From Micromonospora olivasterospora (GTDB lineage: Bacteria > Actinomycetota > Actinomycetes > Mycobacteriales > Micromonosporaceae), in NCBI RefSeq assembly GCF_007830265.1, contig NZ_VLKE01000001.1, positions 5,394,001 through 5,458,000 on the forward strand: 64,000 bases of DNA, given 5' to 3'. A program made the translations under genes and the position numbers. Shown piece by piece: positions 56,416 to 64,000 of the stretch (positions within the stretch are counted from its first letter, which is position 1; every line of letters begins with the position of its first letter). The notes beneath the pieces are model-generated. The model searched no databases, had not been told where the DNA came from, and saw only the letters and a program-made list of their open reading frames with translations.

Positions 56416-59373
56416 ATGGTCAGCGATGTGGACGCCGCGCCGCTCGTCGGCCGTGCCGACCAGGTGGCGGCGCTGCGTTCCGCGCTGCTCGACGGCGGCG
56501 GGTCCGGGCAGACGTCGGCCGTCTTCGTCACCGGCGAGAGCGGGGTGGGTAAGACCCGGCTGCTGCGCGAGGTCGGCGAGGCGCTGCGGGGCTCCGGCGC
56601 CCTCGTGCTGACCGGGGCGTGCCTCGACATCGGGGACGCCTCCCCGCTGCACCCCCTGCTCGCGGCCCTGCGCCGGTTCGACGCCGAGCTGACCGCCGCC
56701 AACGCCCGCACCTCGTCCGCGGTGCGCGGGCTGCTGCGGATGTTCGGCGACGAGACGGCCGGCCCCGACGGGGCCGGCGCGTTGCTGGAGCGGGTGTCCC
56801 GCGGGCTGCACCTGATCGCCGAGGGCCGCCCGCTCGTGCTCGTCCTGGACGACCTGCAGTGGGTCGACCGCAGCACCCGGCAGTTGCTGCTCTACCTGCT
56901 CGCCGGCCTCGGCGACCTCCAGCTGTCGGTGCTGGCGGCCGTGCGGGCCGAGTCGTTGCAGGGGGCGCACCCGCTGCGTCGGGTGCTGACCGAGCTGCGC
57001 CGGCTGCGCTCGGTACGGGTGCTGGACCTGGCGCCGCTGGGCCGGGCCGACACCGAACAACTCGCCGCCGCGATCGTCGGCGCGCCGCTCGCACCGGAGG
57101 CGGCGGAGTCCGTGTGGCAGCGCAGCGGCGGCAACCCGTTCGTGGTCGAGGAGCTGGCCCGGGACCTGCGCGACGGTCGGGAGGGGCTGTCCGACACCGT
57201 GCGTGAGGTCTTCCTGGCCCGGGTGGACGCGCTGCCGCAGCCCGCGCACGCGGTGGTGCACGCGGTCGCGGCGGGGGTGGAGCCCGTCGCGCACTGGCTG
57301 CTGGCGGAGGTGACCGGGCTGCCGGAACGGGAGCTGATCGACGCGGTACGGGGCGCGGTGGCGCACCGGCTCCTCGTCGGCGACGACGACGGCTACCGGC
57401 TGCGGCACCGGTTGGTCGCCGAGGTGCTCGCCCACGAGCTGCTGCCCGCCGAGCGGTCCGCCCTGCACCGCCGCTACGCCGAGGCGCTGACCTCCGCCCC
57501 GGCGGAGCTGCACCACGCCCGGCTGGCCCACCACTGGCGCCTCGCCGGGGAGCCGGCCCGGGCGCTGCCCGCGGCGATGGCCGCCGCCCGGGAGGCGGCG
57601 CGGCTGCACGGCTTCGCCGAGGCGCACCGGCACTGGTCCGTGGCCCTTCAGCTGGCCGAGGCCGGGGCGCGTGGCGCGGCGCCGTCGACGAGCGGCCCGT
57701 CACCGGACGGCGTCCGCGGGCCGGCGAGCAGCGTCGTCGACCGCGGGGAGCTGCTGCGCCACGCCGCCGAGGCGGCCCACCACTGCGGCGAGCACGCCCG
57801 GGCGCTGGCCCTGCTGGAGGAGCTGGCCGCCGCCGAGGACGCGCCGCCGGCCTGCCCGCTGCACATCCGCCGGGCCCGCTACCTCGCCGCCGCCGGGCGC
57901 TCCGCCCCGGCCGAGGCCGAGTACCGCCTGGCCCTGGCCGCCGCAGACTGCACGCCCGCGCAGCGGGCCACCGCCGCCGCCCGCCTGGCCGAGCTGCTGC
58001 TGCACCTCGGCCGGTACGCCGACGCCGGCGACCTGGCCCGGCAGGCCCTGCGGCTGGCCGCCGACGTGCCGGACTCCGTCTCGGAGGTGGTGCTGGCCAG
58101 CGCGGCGCTGGGCTTCAGCGAGGCGTACCTGGAGGACCCGGACGCCGGGCTGGCCGTCATGCGCCGCGCCCTGGACACCGCCGAACGGGCGGGCCGACCC
58201 GAGGACGTGGCGTGCGCGTACCTGCACCTGGCGGAGCTGCTGACCGGGCCGCTGAACATCCTGGAGGAGGGGGTGGTGGTGGCCCGGCGGGGCGCCGAGC
58301 GGGTCGCCGAGCTGGGGCTGGGCCGCACGTACGAGACCCGGCTGCTGGCCATCGCCACCAACGGGCTGTTCCGGGTGGGGCAGTGGGCGGAGGCGGAGAA
58401 GGTGGTCGCGGCGGCGCTGCGGCACCGCCCCTCGGGCGCGGACGCCGTCGAGCTGCTGCTGGCCCGCTGCCGGCTGTCGGTCGGGTACGGCGACGTCGCC
58501 GCCGCCGACCGGGACCTGGAGGCGGTGGCCACGGTGCTGGCCGGCGGCGGCGCCCGGCACGTCATCCCGCTGCTGACCCTGCGGGCCGGTCTGGCCATGT
58601 GGCAGGGCCGGCACGACCTCGCCCGACAGGCGGTGCAGCGGGGCCTGACCGAGAGCCGTTCCGACGACATGGGGATCCTCGCCGCGCTGGTCTGGCACGG
58701 TCTGCGCGCCGAGGCGGAGGCGCACGCCTCCCGCACCGTGCCGGTCGACGAGACGGCGGTCCGCCGGCTGCGGGGGGCCGCCGAGCGGGTGGCCCGCAGG
58801 AGCGAGCACGCCGCCCGCCCCGTGCGCGACGTGGTCGACGGGTTCCTCGCGCTGTGCGACGCCGAGGTCAGCCGCCTGGACGGCAGCGACCCGGCGCTGT
58901 GGGCCCGCTCGGTGGCCGAGTGGGACCGGCGCAACCACCCGTACCCGGCGGCGTACTCGCGGCTGCGGCAGGCCGAGGCGCTGCTGGCCCGGCGCAGCCG
59001 CACGGCCACCGCGGGCAGGCTGCTGCGCCAGGCGTACCGGATGGCGCAGGGGCTGGGCGCGGTGCCGTTGAGCAGCGAGATCCGTACCCTCGCGGGCCGG
59101 GCGCGGGTGCCGCTGGAGGAGCCCGGCCGGCCGGCCGGCTCGCGCTCCGCCCCGGGCGCCCGTCCCGCCGACGACGAGCTGGCCGTGCTGACCGCCCGCG
59201 AGCGGGAGGTGCTCGCCGCGGTCGCCGAGGGGCTGACCAACAGGGAGATCGGCCAGCGGCTGTTCATCAGCGAGCGGACGATCGGCGTGCACGTCTCACA
59301 CATCTTCGACAAGCTCCAGGTCCGCACCCGGGTGCAGGCCAGCGCGATCTACCTGCGCAGCGGCGCCGCGTAG
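56416..59373 (+). CDS. Large LuxR-family (LAL-type) transcriptional regulator
   Basis: 985 residues. N-terminal AAA/STAND-type ATPase: LVGRADQVAALRSALLDGG, Walker A VTGESGVGKTRLLREV and Walker B LVLVLDDLQWVDRSTRQLL. A long helical TPR-like middle (about 370-900) follows, and a C-terminal LuxR helix-turn-helix: LTAREREVLAAVAEGLTNRE then IGQRLFISERTIGVHVSHIF. This is the LAL architecture of ATP-dependent signal-responsive activators. ATG 56416; a TTG at 56398 is possible. It is divergent from the cyclase gene and upstream of the DUF5995 gene, with a shared 12-bp motif at both ends. Confidence 0.9.
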   Translation: MVSDVDAAPLVGRADQVAALRSALLDGGGSGQTSAVFVTGESGVGKTRLLREVGEALRGSGALVLTGACLDIGDASPLHPLLAALRRFDAELTAANARTSSAVRGLLRMFGDETAGPDGAGALLERVSRGLHLIAEGRPLVLVLDDLQWVDRSTRQLLLYLLAGLGDLQLSVLAAVRAESLQGAHPLRRVLTELRRLRSVRVLDLAPLGRADTEQLAAAIVGAPLAPEAAESVWQRSGGNPFVVEELARDLRDGREGLSDTVREVFLARVDALPQPAHAVVHAVAAGVEPVAHWLLAEVTGLPERELIDAVRGAVAHRLLVGDDDGYRLRHRLVAEVLAHELLPAERSALHRRYAEALTSAPAELHHARLAHHWRLAGEPARALPAAMAAAREAARLHGFAEAHRHWSVALQLAEAGARGAAPSTSGPSPDGVRGPASSVVDRGELLRHAAEAAHHCGEHARALALLEELAAAEDAPPACPLHIRRARYLAAAGRSAPAEAEYRLALAAADCTPAQRATAAARLAELLLHLGRYADAGDLARQALRLAADVPDSVSEVVLASAALGFSEAYLEDPDAGLAVMRRALDTAERAGRPEDVACAYLHLAELLTGPLNILEEGVVVARRGAERVAELGLGRTYETRLLAIATNGLFRVGQWAEAEKVVAAALRHRPSGADAVELLLARCRLSVGYGDVAAADRDLEAVATVLAGGGARHVIPLLTLRAGLAMWQGRHDLARQAVQRGLTESRSDDMGILAALVWHGLRAEAEAHASRTVPVDETAVRRLRGAAERVARRSEHAARPVRDVVDGFLALCDAEVSRLDGSDPALWARSVAEWDRRNHPYPAAYSRLRQAEALLARRSRTATAGRLLRQAYRMAQGLGAVPLSSEIRTLAGRARVPLEEPGRPAGSRSAPGARPADDELAVLTAREREVLAAVAEGLTNREIGQRLFISERTIGVHVSHIFDKLQVRTRVQASAIYLRSGAA

Positions 59374-59389
59374 CGCGCGGGGGACACCA

Positions 59390-59401
59390 ATACGTCGTTC
59401 T
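59390..59401. promoter_or_regulatory. Motif copy B upstream of the DUF5995-type gene
   Basis: atacgtcgttct is the exact reverse complement of the 12-mer at 56302-56313 and is followed, 4 nt later, by gatc, matching the gatc that precedes copy A. It lies 17 nt after the LuxR stop and 86 nt before the next start, in the right place for a regulator site. Confidence 0.45.
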
Positions 59402-59486
59402 ACTGATCCGGTGGTGGCGCCCGGCTGGGAGGCTGGGCACCGTCGCCGGCGGCACGGGGGTGCCGCGGGACCACAGTGGAGGAGAC

Positions 59487-60257
59487 ATGGGCGAACCGGT
59501 CTGGAGCCCCGTACACGAGGACGTCGTCGGCCTGCTCGCCGACCACCCGGCGGACGTGCCCGCGGTGGTCGACCACCTCACCAAGCTCCAGGACCTGCTG
59601 GTACGGCTGCCGCCGCTCGAGGAGAGCTGCCCGCTGGCCGACTTCAACAAGCTCTACCTGACGATCACCAGCAGCGTGCTGGACGGCCTCTACGACGACC
59701 GCTTCTCCGACCCCGTGTTCCTCGCCCGGCTCGACGTCGAGTTCGCCACCCGGTACTTCGACGCGCTGCGCTACTGGACCGACTCCAGCCCGAGCACACC
59801 GCAGGCCTGGTCCTGCCTCTTCGAGCGGATGCACGGCCCGGACGCCCGGCCGCTGCCGTCAGCCGCCGCCGGCGTCAACGCGCACATCAACTACGACCTG
59901 CCGTTCGCGCTGGTCACCACGTTCGACAGCCTGGAATCCGAGCCGGTCGACGGCGGCGAGCAGCACCGCGACTACCTGGAGATCAACCGGATCTTCGCCG
60001 AGCGGATCCCCGGGCTGCGCCGCGGGTACCTGGACAACTGGCAGCTCATGATCGACATGCTGAACGGTGACATCGACGACTGGTACCAGGGGGAGCTGGT
60101 GGAGTACACCCGGAACGTCGCCTGGCGCAACGCCCAGAAGATCTGGCGCTGCCGGCACGATCCGGAGGCCCGCGAGTGTGAGCGCGTACGGCTTGACGGG
60201 ACCGCCGCCGCGCTCGGCCGGCTGCTGCTGTCGCCCCTCGGGGCGTTCCTGCAGTAG
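59487..60257 (+). CDS. DUF5995-family protein
   Basis: 256 residues, mostly helical, with segments I associate with DUF5995: DFNKLYLTITSSVLDGLYDD, RLDVEFATRYFDALRYW, GVNAHINYDLPFALVTTFDS and RGYLDNWQLMIDMLNGDIDD. The conserved N-A-H-I-N-Y-D-L and the Asp/His positions suggest an enzyme active site like that of Asp-rich helical enzymes, but function is unknown. ATG 59487 has an excellent ggagga box. Its promoter shares a motif with the LuxR/cyclase intergenic region, suggesting common control. Confidence 0.72.
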   Translation: MGEPVWSPVHEDVVGLLADHPADVPAVVDHLTKLQDLLVRLPPLEESCPLADFNKLYLTITSSVLDGLYDDRFSDPVFLARLDVEFATRYFDALRYWTDSSPSTPQAWSCLFERMHGPDARPLPSAAAGVNAHINYDLPFALVTTFDSLESEPVDGGEQHRDYLEINRIFAERIPGLRRGYLDNWQLMIDMLNGDIDDWYQGELVEYTRNVAWRNAQKIWRCRHDPEARECERVRLDGTAAALGRLLLSPLGAFLQ

Positions 60258-60269
60258 CCGGGACGGGGG

Positions 60270-60302
60270 GTCCCCGCGCTGCCAGGGGGGGAGCGCGGGG
60301 AC
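60270..60302 (+). terminator. GC-rich hairpin terminator after the DUF5995-type gene
   Basis: gtccccgcgct (60270-60280) and agcgcggggac (60292-60302) form a perfect 11-bp stem with an 11-nt loop; outer gggggg/cccccc runs can extend it. It starts 13 nt after the stop. No U-tract follows, as is common in actinomycetes. The remaining bases up to the next start at 60420 hold no gene. Confidence 0.75.
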
Positions 60303-60419
60303 GTCCCCCCGCCCGCCCGCTGCTCCGGCCCGGGCGTGCCGCCGCCGCTTCGCCCGTTCGGCAGGGGAACCCCGCGGGTTCCGCCTACGGTCGGGTCAGG
60401 GCGTGAAGGGTGGCGCGGC

Positions 60420-62516
60420 ATGGCGGAGCGGCGGGACGAGGCGCAGCCGGGGCGGACGCGGGGACAGCGGGATCGAGCCGGCCCGAGCGGCAGTCTGCGC
60501 CAGATTCGGGACCCGGCGCACAGCGACCGCCCCCACCGTGGCCCGGTGACGGTCCCGGCGTGCGTCGACTGCCACCACCGGCCCGGCCCGCCCCCGGGGC
60601 CGTTGCGCCGCTGGCTGTTCCAGCACCAGGTGCAGCCGATCGGGCCGGAGACCCGGGAGACCGAGGCCAGGGCGCACGCCTGGTGGCAGGTGATGTGCCT
60701 GACCGGCGTCGACTACTTCTCCACCCTGTCGTACCTGCCCGGGATCGCGATCGTCGCGGCCGGCGCGCTGTCCCCGCTGGCGACGCTGCTGATCGTGGCG
60801 CTGACCCTGTTCGGGATGCTGCCGATGTACCGGCGGGTGGCCCGGGAGAGCCCGCACGGGCAGGGGTCGGTGGCGATGCTGGAGCGGCTGCTGCCGTTCT
60901 GGCGGGGCAAGATCTTCGTCCTCGTCCTGCTCGGTTTCGTGGCCACCTCGTGGATCATCACGATCACCCTGTCGGCGGCGGACGCGACCGTGCACCTGCT
61001 GGAGAACCCGTACCTGCCGGACGCGCTGCACGGCAGGTCGGTGGCGGTCGCGTTCACGGTCGGGCTGCTGCTCGTCCTCGGCGGGGTGTTCCTGATCGGG
61101 TTCCGCGAGGCGGTCGGCGTGGCCATCCCGCTGGTGGCGGTGTTCCTGGCGCTGAACGCGGTGGTGGTCGTCGCCGGCCTGGCCCACGTCCTCGGGAACC
61201 CGGGTGTGCTCGCCGCCTGGCGGAACGCGCTGGTCCCCGCCGGCTCCGGGCTCGCCCACGGGGTCAGCCAGGCCGTGCTGGCGTTCCCGCTGCTGGTGCT
61301 CGGCCTCTCCGGCTTCGAGACCGGCGTCAGCATGATGCCGCTGGTCGCCGGGCAGGGGACGGATCGGGAGGCCCGGCTGGCGGCCCGCATCCGCAACACC
61401 CGCAGGCTGCTGGCCACCGCCGCGCTGATCATGTCGGTGTACCTGGTCACGACGACCTTCGTGACCACCGTGCTCATCCCGCCGCACGAGTTCGGCCCGG
61501 GCGGGCAGGCCCAGGGCCGGGCGCTGGCCTTCCTGGCGCACGAGTACCTGGGCGAGGGCTTCGGCACCGTCTACGACATCAGCAGCGTGCTGATCCTGTG
61601 GTTCGCCGGGGCGTCGGCGATGGCCGGTCTGATCAACATCGTGCCGCGCTACCTGCCGTCGTACGGGATGGCGCCGGAGTGGGGCCGGGCGGTGCGACCC
61701 GTCGTCCTCGTCTACACCGCGGTCAGCGTCGCCATCACCGTGGCGTTCGGCGCCGACGTCAACGCCCAGGCCGGCGCGTACGCCACGGGCATCCTGGCGA
61801 TGATGGTCTCCGGCGCGGTGGCGGTGGCCATCTCGGCGGCGCGCCGCGGGCAGCGGGTCGCGTCCGCCGGCTTCACGGCGCTCACCGCCGTCCTGGGGTA
61901 CGCGCTGTTCGAGAACGTGGTCGAGAAGCCGGACGGGATCGCCATCTCCGCCCTGTTCGTCCTCGGCATCGTCGTCGTGTCGCTGGTCTCCCGGGTGTCG
62001 CGCACCACGGAGCTGCGGGCCGAGCGGATCGAGTTCGACGAGGCGGCCCGCCGGTTCGTCGCCGACTCCCTGGCCCACGACGGCCAGTTGCACCTGATCG
62101 CCAACAAGCGGCAGAGCGGCGGGGTGGAGGAGTACCGGGACAAGGAGGTCACGCAGCGGGGCGTGAACCCGGTGCCGGGCGCGGCGGACGTGCTGTTCCT
62201 GGAGGTCGACGTGGTGGACCCGTCGGAGTTCAGCCGGGTGCTGCGGGTGTACGGGGTCGAGGTCGACGGGTACCGGGTGCTGCGGGCGAGCAGCCCGGCG
62301 GTGCCGAACGCCATCGCCGCGATCCTGCTGGCGCTGCGCGACGCCACCCAGGTCCGGCCGCACGCCCACTTCGAGTGGTCGGAGGGCAACCCGATCGCCC
62401 ACCTGCTGCGGTACCTCATCCTGGGGCGGGGGGACACGCCGCCCGTGGTGCGGGAGATCATCCGCAAGTCCGAGCCGGATCGGGCCCGCCGCCCCGGCAT
62501 CCACGTGGGCGGTTGA
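60420..62516 (+). CDS. APC-family amino-acid/polyamine permease
   Basis: 698 residues. After a ~85-residue hydrophilic N-terminus (with [14 protein letters not shown]) come about 11-12 hydrophobic helices beginning [20 protein letters not shown], and including [20 protein letters not shown] and [20 protein letters not shown]. The C-terminal ~160 residues are a cytoplasmic domain ([20 protein letters not shown]). This long APC form is typical of actinobacterial amino acid transporters; substrate unknown. ATG 60420 follows aaggg at a distance of 10 nt. Confidence 0.85.
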   Translation: MAERRDEAQPGRTRGQRDRAGPSGSLRQIRDPAHSDRPHRGPVTVPACVDCHHRPGPPPGPLRRWLFQHQVQPIGPETRETEARAHAWWQVMCLTGVDYFSTLSYLPGIAIVAAGALSPLATLLIVALTLFGMLPMYRRVARESPHGQGSVAMLERLLPFWRGKIFVLVLLGFVATSWIITITLSAADATVHLLENPYLPDALHGRSVAVAFTVGLLLVLGGVFLIGFREAVGVAIPLVAVFLALNAVVVVAGLAHVLGNPGVLAAWRNALVPAGSGLAHGVSQAVLAFPLLVLGLSGFETGVSMMPLVAGQGTDREARLAARIRNTRRLLATAALIMSVYLVTTTFVTTVLIPPHEFGPGGQAQGRALAFLAHEYLGEGFGTVYDISSVLILWFAGASAMAGLINIVPRYLPSYGMAPEWGRAVRPVVLVYTAVSVAITVAFGADVNAQAGAYATGILAMMVSGAVAVAISAARRGQRVASAGFTALTAVLGYALFENVVEKPDGIAISALFVLGIVVVSLVSRVSRTTELRAERIEFDEAARRFVADSLAHDGQLHLIANKRQSGGVEEYRDKEVTQRGVNPVPGAADVLFLEVDVVDPSEFSRVLRVYGVEVDGYRVLRASSPAVPNAIAAILLALRDATQVRPHAHFEWSEGNPIAHLLRYLILGRGDTPPVVREIIRKSEPDRARRPGIHVGG

Positions 62517-62522
62517 CTTCCT

Positions 62523-62542
62523 CTGCCCCCCTGAGGGGGCAG
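62523..62542. repeat. Perfect hairpin at the right end of the IS605-type element
   Basis: ctgcccccctgagggggcag folds into an 8-bp stem with a ctga loop, 7 nt after the permease stop and 15 nt from the tnpB stop. In IS200/IS605 elements a subterminal hairpin near the right end is recognised by TnpA, and the 3' end of tnpB plus this end gives the omega RNA. It may also terminate the permease transcript. Confidence 0.65.
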
Positions 62543-62556
62543 ATTCCTGGCGGCGC

Positions 62557-63800
62557 TCATGCGGCACGCCGGGTGGTTGACGCTTCGCAGCCCACAGGTG
62601 CGGGGCTCCACGTCCGTACACGACCAAGCCCGGCCGCGTTGAGAATGTTCAGGGCCGCGTTGGTGTCGGCGTGGTCGAGGTGCCCGCACGAGGTACAGGT
62701 GAACACGACGCCGTTACGGGAGCGGGGGTCACGGTGCCCGCAGGTTGAGCACGTTTGCGACGTGTACGCTGCTGGCACTTTCAGCAGTTGCCCGCCCCGC
62801 TCGGCCAGCTTGTACGCCAGCAGTTCAACGGTCGTGCGTGGGCCTCGTTGAGCATGACCCGGTTCAGCCCGGCCTTCTGCCGCACGTTGCGGCCCGGCTC
62901 GGCGATGGCGCCTCTCGCAGAGCGGGTCATGTTTTCCACCCGCAGTTCTTCCACCGCCACGATGCCGTACCTTCCGGCGATGGTCGTGGTGGTCTTGTGC
63001 TGCCAGTCGTAGCGGCGGCGCTTGGCTCTCGCGCGTAACCCCGCGATCTGGTCGTAGGTGCGGTGCAGACGGTTCGACGTACGCTCGAACGGATTGCGGG
63101 CCCGCTTCTGCCGGGCGGCCTTGCGTTCCAGCCGCAGCAGCCGTTCGGCCTCCTTCGGCCGCAACCACGGTCCGTGGTGCTGGTCGTTGCCGTCGGACAG
63201 GGCCAGGGCGACGTTGACGCCCCGGTCGATCCCGACGGCGGGCCCCTGGTGCCGCGCTGGTGTCCCCACCTCCACTTCGGTGCGGAACACGATGTGCCAG
63301 CCGAGCGCGTCCCTGACGAGCCGGCCGCCGGTGGTGCGGCCGGGTTCACGGCCGACGCCGGGGATCGGCCCGGACCAGCGGAACCGGACCACGCCGGCTT
63401 TCGGGATGCGCACCTGACCGACGCGGCGGGACAGGCGGGTGATCGCGAGGTCTCGTCCCTGCGGCACGTCAACGGACATGCGTGACCGTAGACGGGCTTT
63501 GAACTCCGGTACGGACGCCCGGCCTTCCCAGCAGTTTCTCCACGCCCGCACGTACGTTTTCAACACCTGCTGTGCGGCCTGCGCGGGCAGGTCCGCGAGC
63601 CACGGGATGTCCTTGCGTGCCTGCCGGATCGCTTCATCGGCCTGCTTCAGTGTGGGGCGTCGGTCGCGTCCGCCGCCCCACGTCCACCACTCGTGCAGCA
63701 GGTTCCACATTGCCCGGGCCGCGTGGCCCTGAATGTCGAGTGCGGCGGCCTGCTCCGCAGTGGGGGCGAGACGACGTACGTATCCGTGGTTGATCTTCAC
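62557..63800 (-). CDS. tnpB: TnpB (OrfB), RNA-guided nuclease/accessory transposase, with one apparent missing base
   Basis: The main frame from GTG 63800 reads INHGYVRRLAPTAEQAAALD and GPAVGIDRGVNVALALSDGN (first RuvC Asp) and IVAVEELRVENMTRSA (RuvC Glu), ending in the wrong frame after LNEAHAR. One missing base near 62832 restores TVELLAYKLAERGGQLLKV and the C-terminal zinc finger TCSTCGHRDPRS, FTCTSCGHLDHADTNAALN (last RuvC Asp). TnpB uses an omega RNA made at the element right end to cut at the excision site. If the base is truly missing, it lacks its zinc finger and third catalytic residue. Confidence 0.82.
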
Positions 63801-64000
63801 GACGCGCCTCCCTTCCTCCACGGCCGCTCCCACTGGGTTTCGATGTACTTCTGGATGGTTACGGCGGACACGTTGCCGACCGACGACACGAAGTACGACC
63901 GGGACCACAGGGTTGGCAGCCGGCTGCGCAGGTGAGAGAACTCGTCGCGAAGCACCCGCGAGGTGAAGCCCTTGAACTGGTTCGCGATGTACGACGGCGA
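63797..64000 (-). CDS. tnpA: IS200-like Y1 transposase TnpA, C-terminal part (runs off the window)
   Basis: The last 67 residues are visible: SPSYIANQFKGFTSRVLRDE, SHLRSRLPTLWSRSYFVSSV and SAVTIQKYIETQWERPW. The Tyr in IQKYIETQ is the expected single catalytic Tyr of Y1/HUH transposases; the HUH pair lies upstream, out of the window. The stop overlaps the tnpB GTG start (GTGA). Confidence 0.85.
   Translation of the reverse strand, partial: SPSYIANQFKGFTSRVLRDEFSHLRSRLPTLWSRSYFVSSVGNVSAVTIQKYIETQWERPWRKGGAS

Larger units (their letters stand above)
62523..64000 (-). mobile_element. IS200/IS605-family insertion sequence (truncated by the window edge)
   Basis: It contains tnpB (62557-63800) and the 3' part of a Y1 transposase tnpA (63797-64000), both on the minus strand and overlapping by 4 nt, with a subterminal hairpin at the tnpB end. 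The tnpA end and left terminus lie beyond base 64000. Such elements move as single-stranded circles and make no target duplication. Confidence 0.85.

Overview
The window is high-GC DNA (GC-rich third positions, many GTG starts, GTGA/ATGA gene overlaps) and reads as a Micromonosporaceae actinomycete, most likely Micromonospora or a close relative. That assignment is inferred from codon style and gene content; no rRNA or tRNA gene is present to confirm it.

Layout. (1) 1-4170 is the 3' part of a very large polymorphic-toxin-like protein with a papain-like N-terminal domain, an OTU-like cysteine protease domain and four near-identical ~100-residue C-terminal repeats. (2) 4.5-11.1 kb is accessory: an antitoxin/PIN-toxin pair, a decayed AbiEi/DUF559-type gene, a flavin reductase with a divergent ArsR-type regulator, a pRiA4b ORF-3-family gene and a DivIVA-domain gene. 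(3) 11.4-17.9 kb looks like a defence/conflict island: short GntR regulator, internally deleted BREX-2 pglX remnant, membrane/coiled-coil protein, Fic protein, DUF6642-like protein, and an overlapping triad of EspC-like protein, WXG-domain HExxH toxin and candidate immunity protein. (4) 18.0-26.3 kb is a catabolic unit: substrate-binding lipoprotein, amidohydrolase, ABC ATPase, permease, amidase and MmsA, divergent from an IclR regulator, with two matching 35-bp operator-like repeats. (5) 26.4-34.2 kb holds a broken guanyl RNase with intact barstar, then HD, DedA, SnoaL-like, B12-binding radical SAM, FUSC-like, esterase, MFS and small conserved genes.

(6) 34.3-52.1 kb is a cobalamin operon behind an AdoCbl riboswitch: cobN, chlI-chlD, cobO, cobB, cobI, cobM, cbiD, cobL, cbiG-cobJ, ferredoxin, hoxN-type transporter, cobH and a cbiX-cobA fusion. 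Almost every junction overlaps by 4 nt. It mixes early-insertion markers (CbiX, CbiD, CbiG) with late-insertion ones (CobN, ChlI/D). (7) 52.1-64.0 kb has paired crcB fluoride exporters, a methyltransferase remnant, a dienelactone-hydrolase-like gene, an adenylate cyclase/ATPase gene divergent from a giant LuxR regulator, a DUF5995 gene sharing a sequence motif with that divergent promoter, an APC permease and an IS200/IS605 element running off the right edge.

Quality warning: at least eight otherwise well-conserved reading frames (pglX start, cobB, cobL, cbiX-cobA, crcB, dienelactone hydrolase, cyclase, tnpB) are each broken by what looks like one missing base, and the RNase by one extra G. 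The same-direction pattern argues for consensus errors rather than eight separate mutations, so those genes should not be called pseudogenes without reads.
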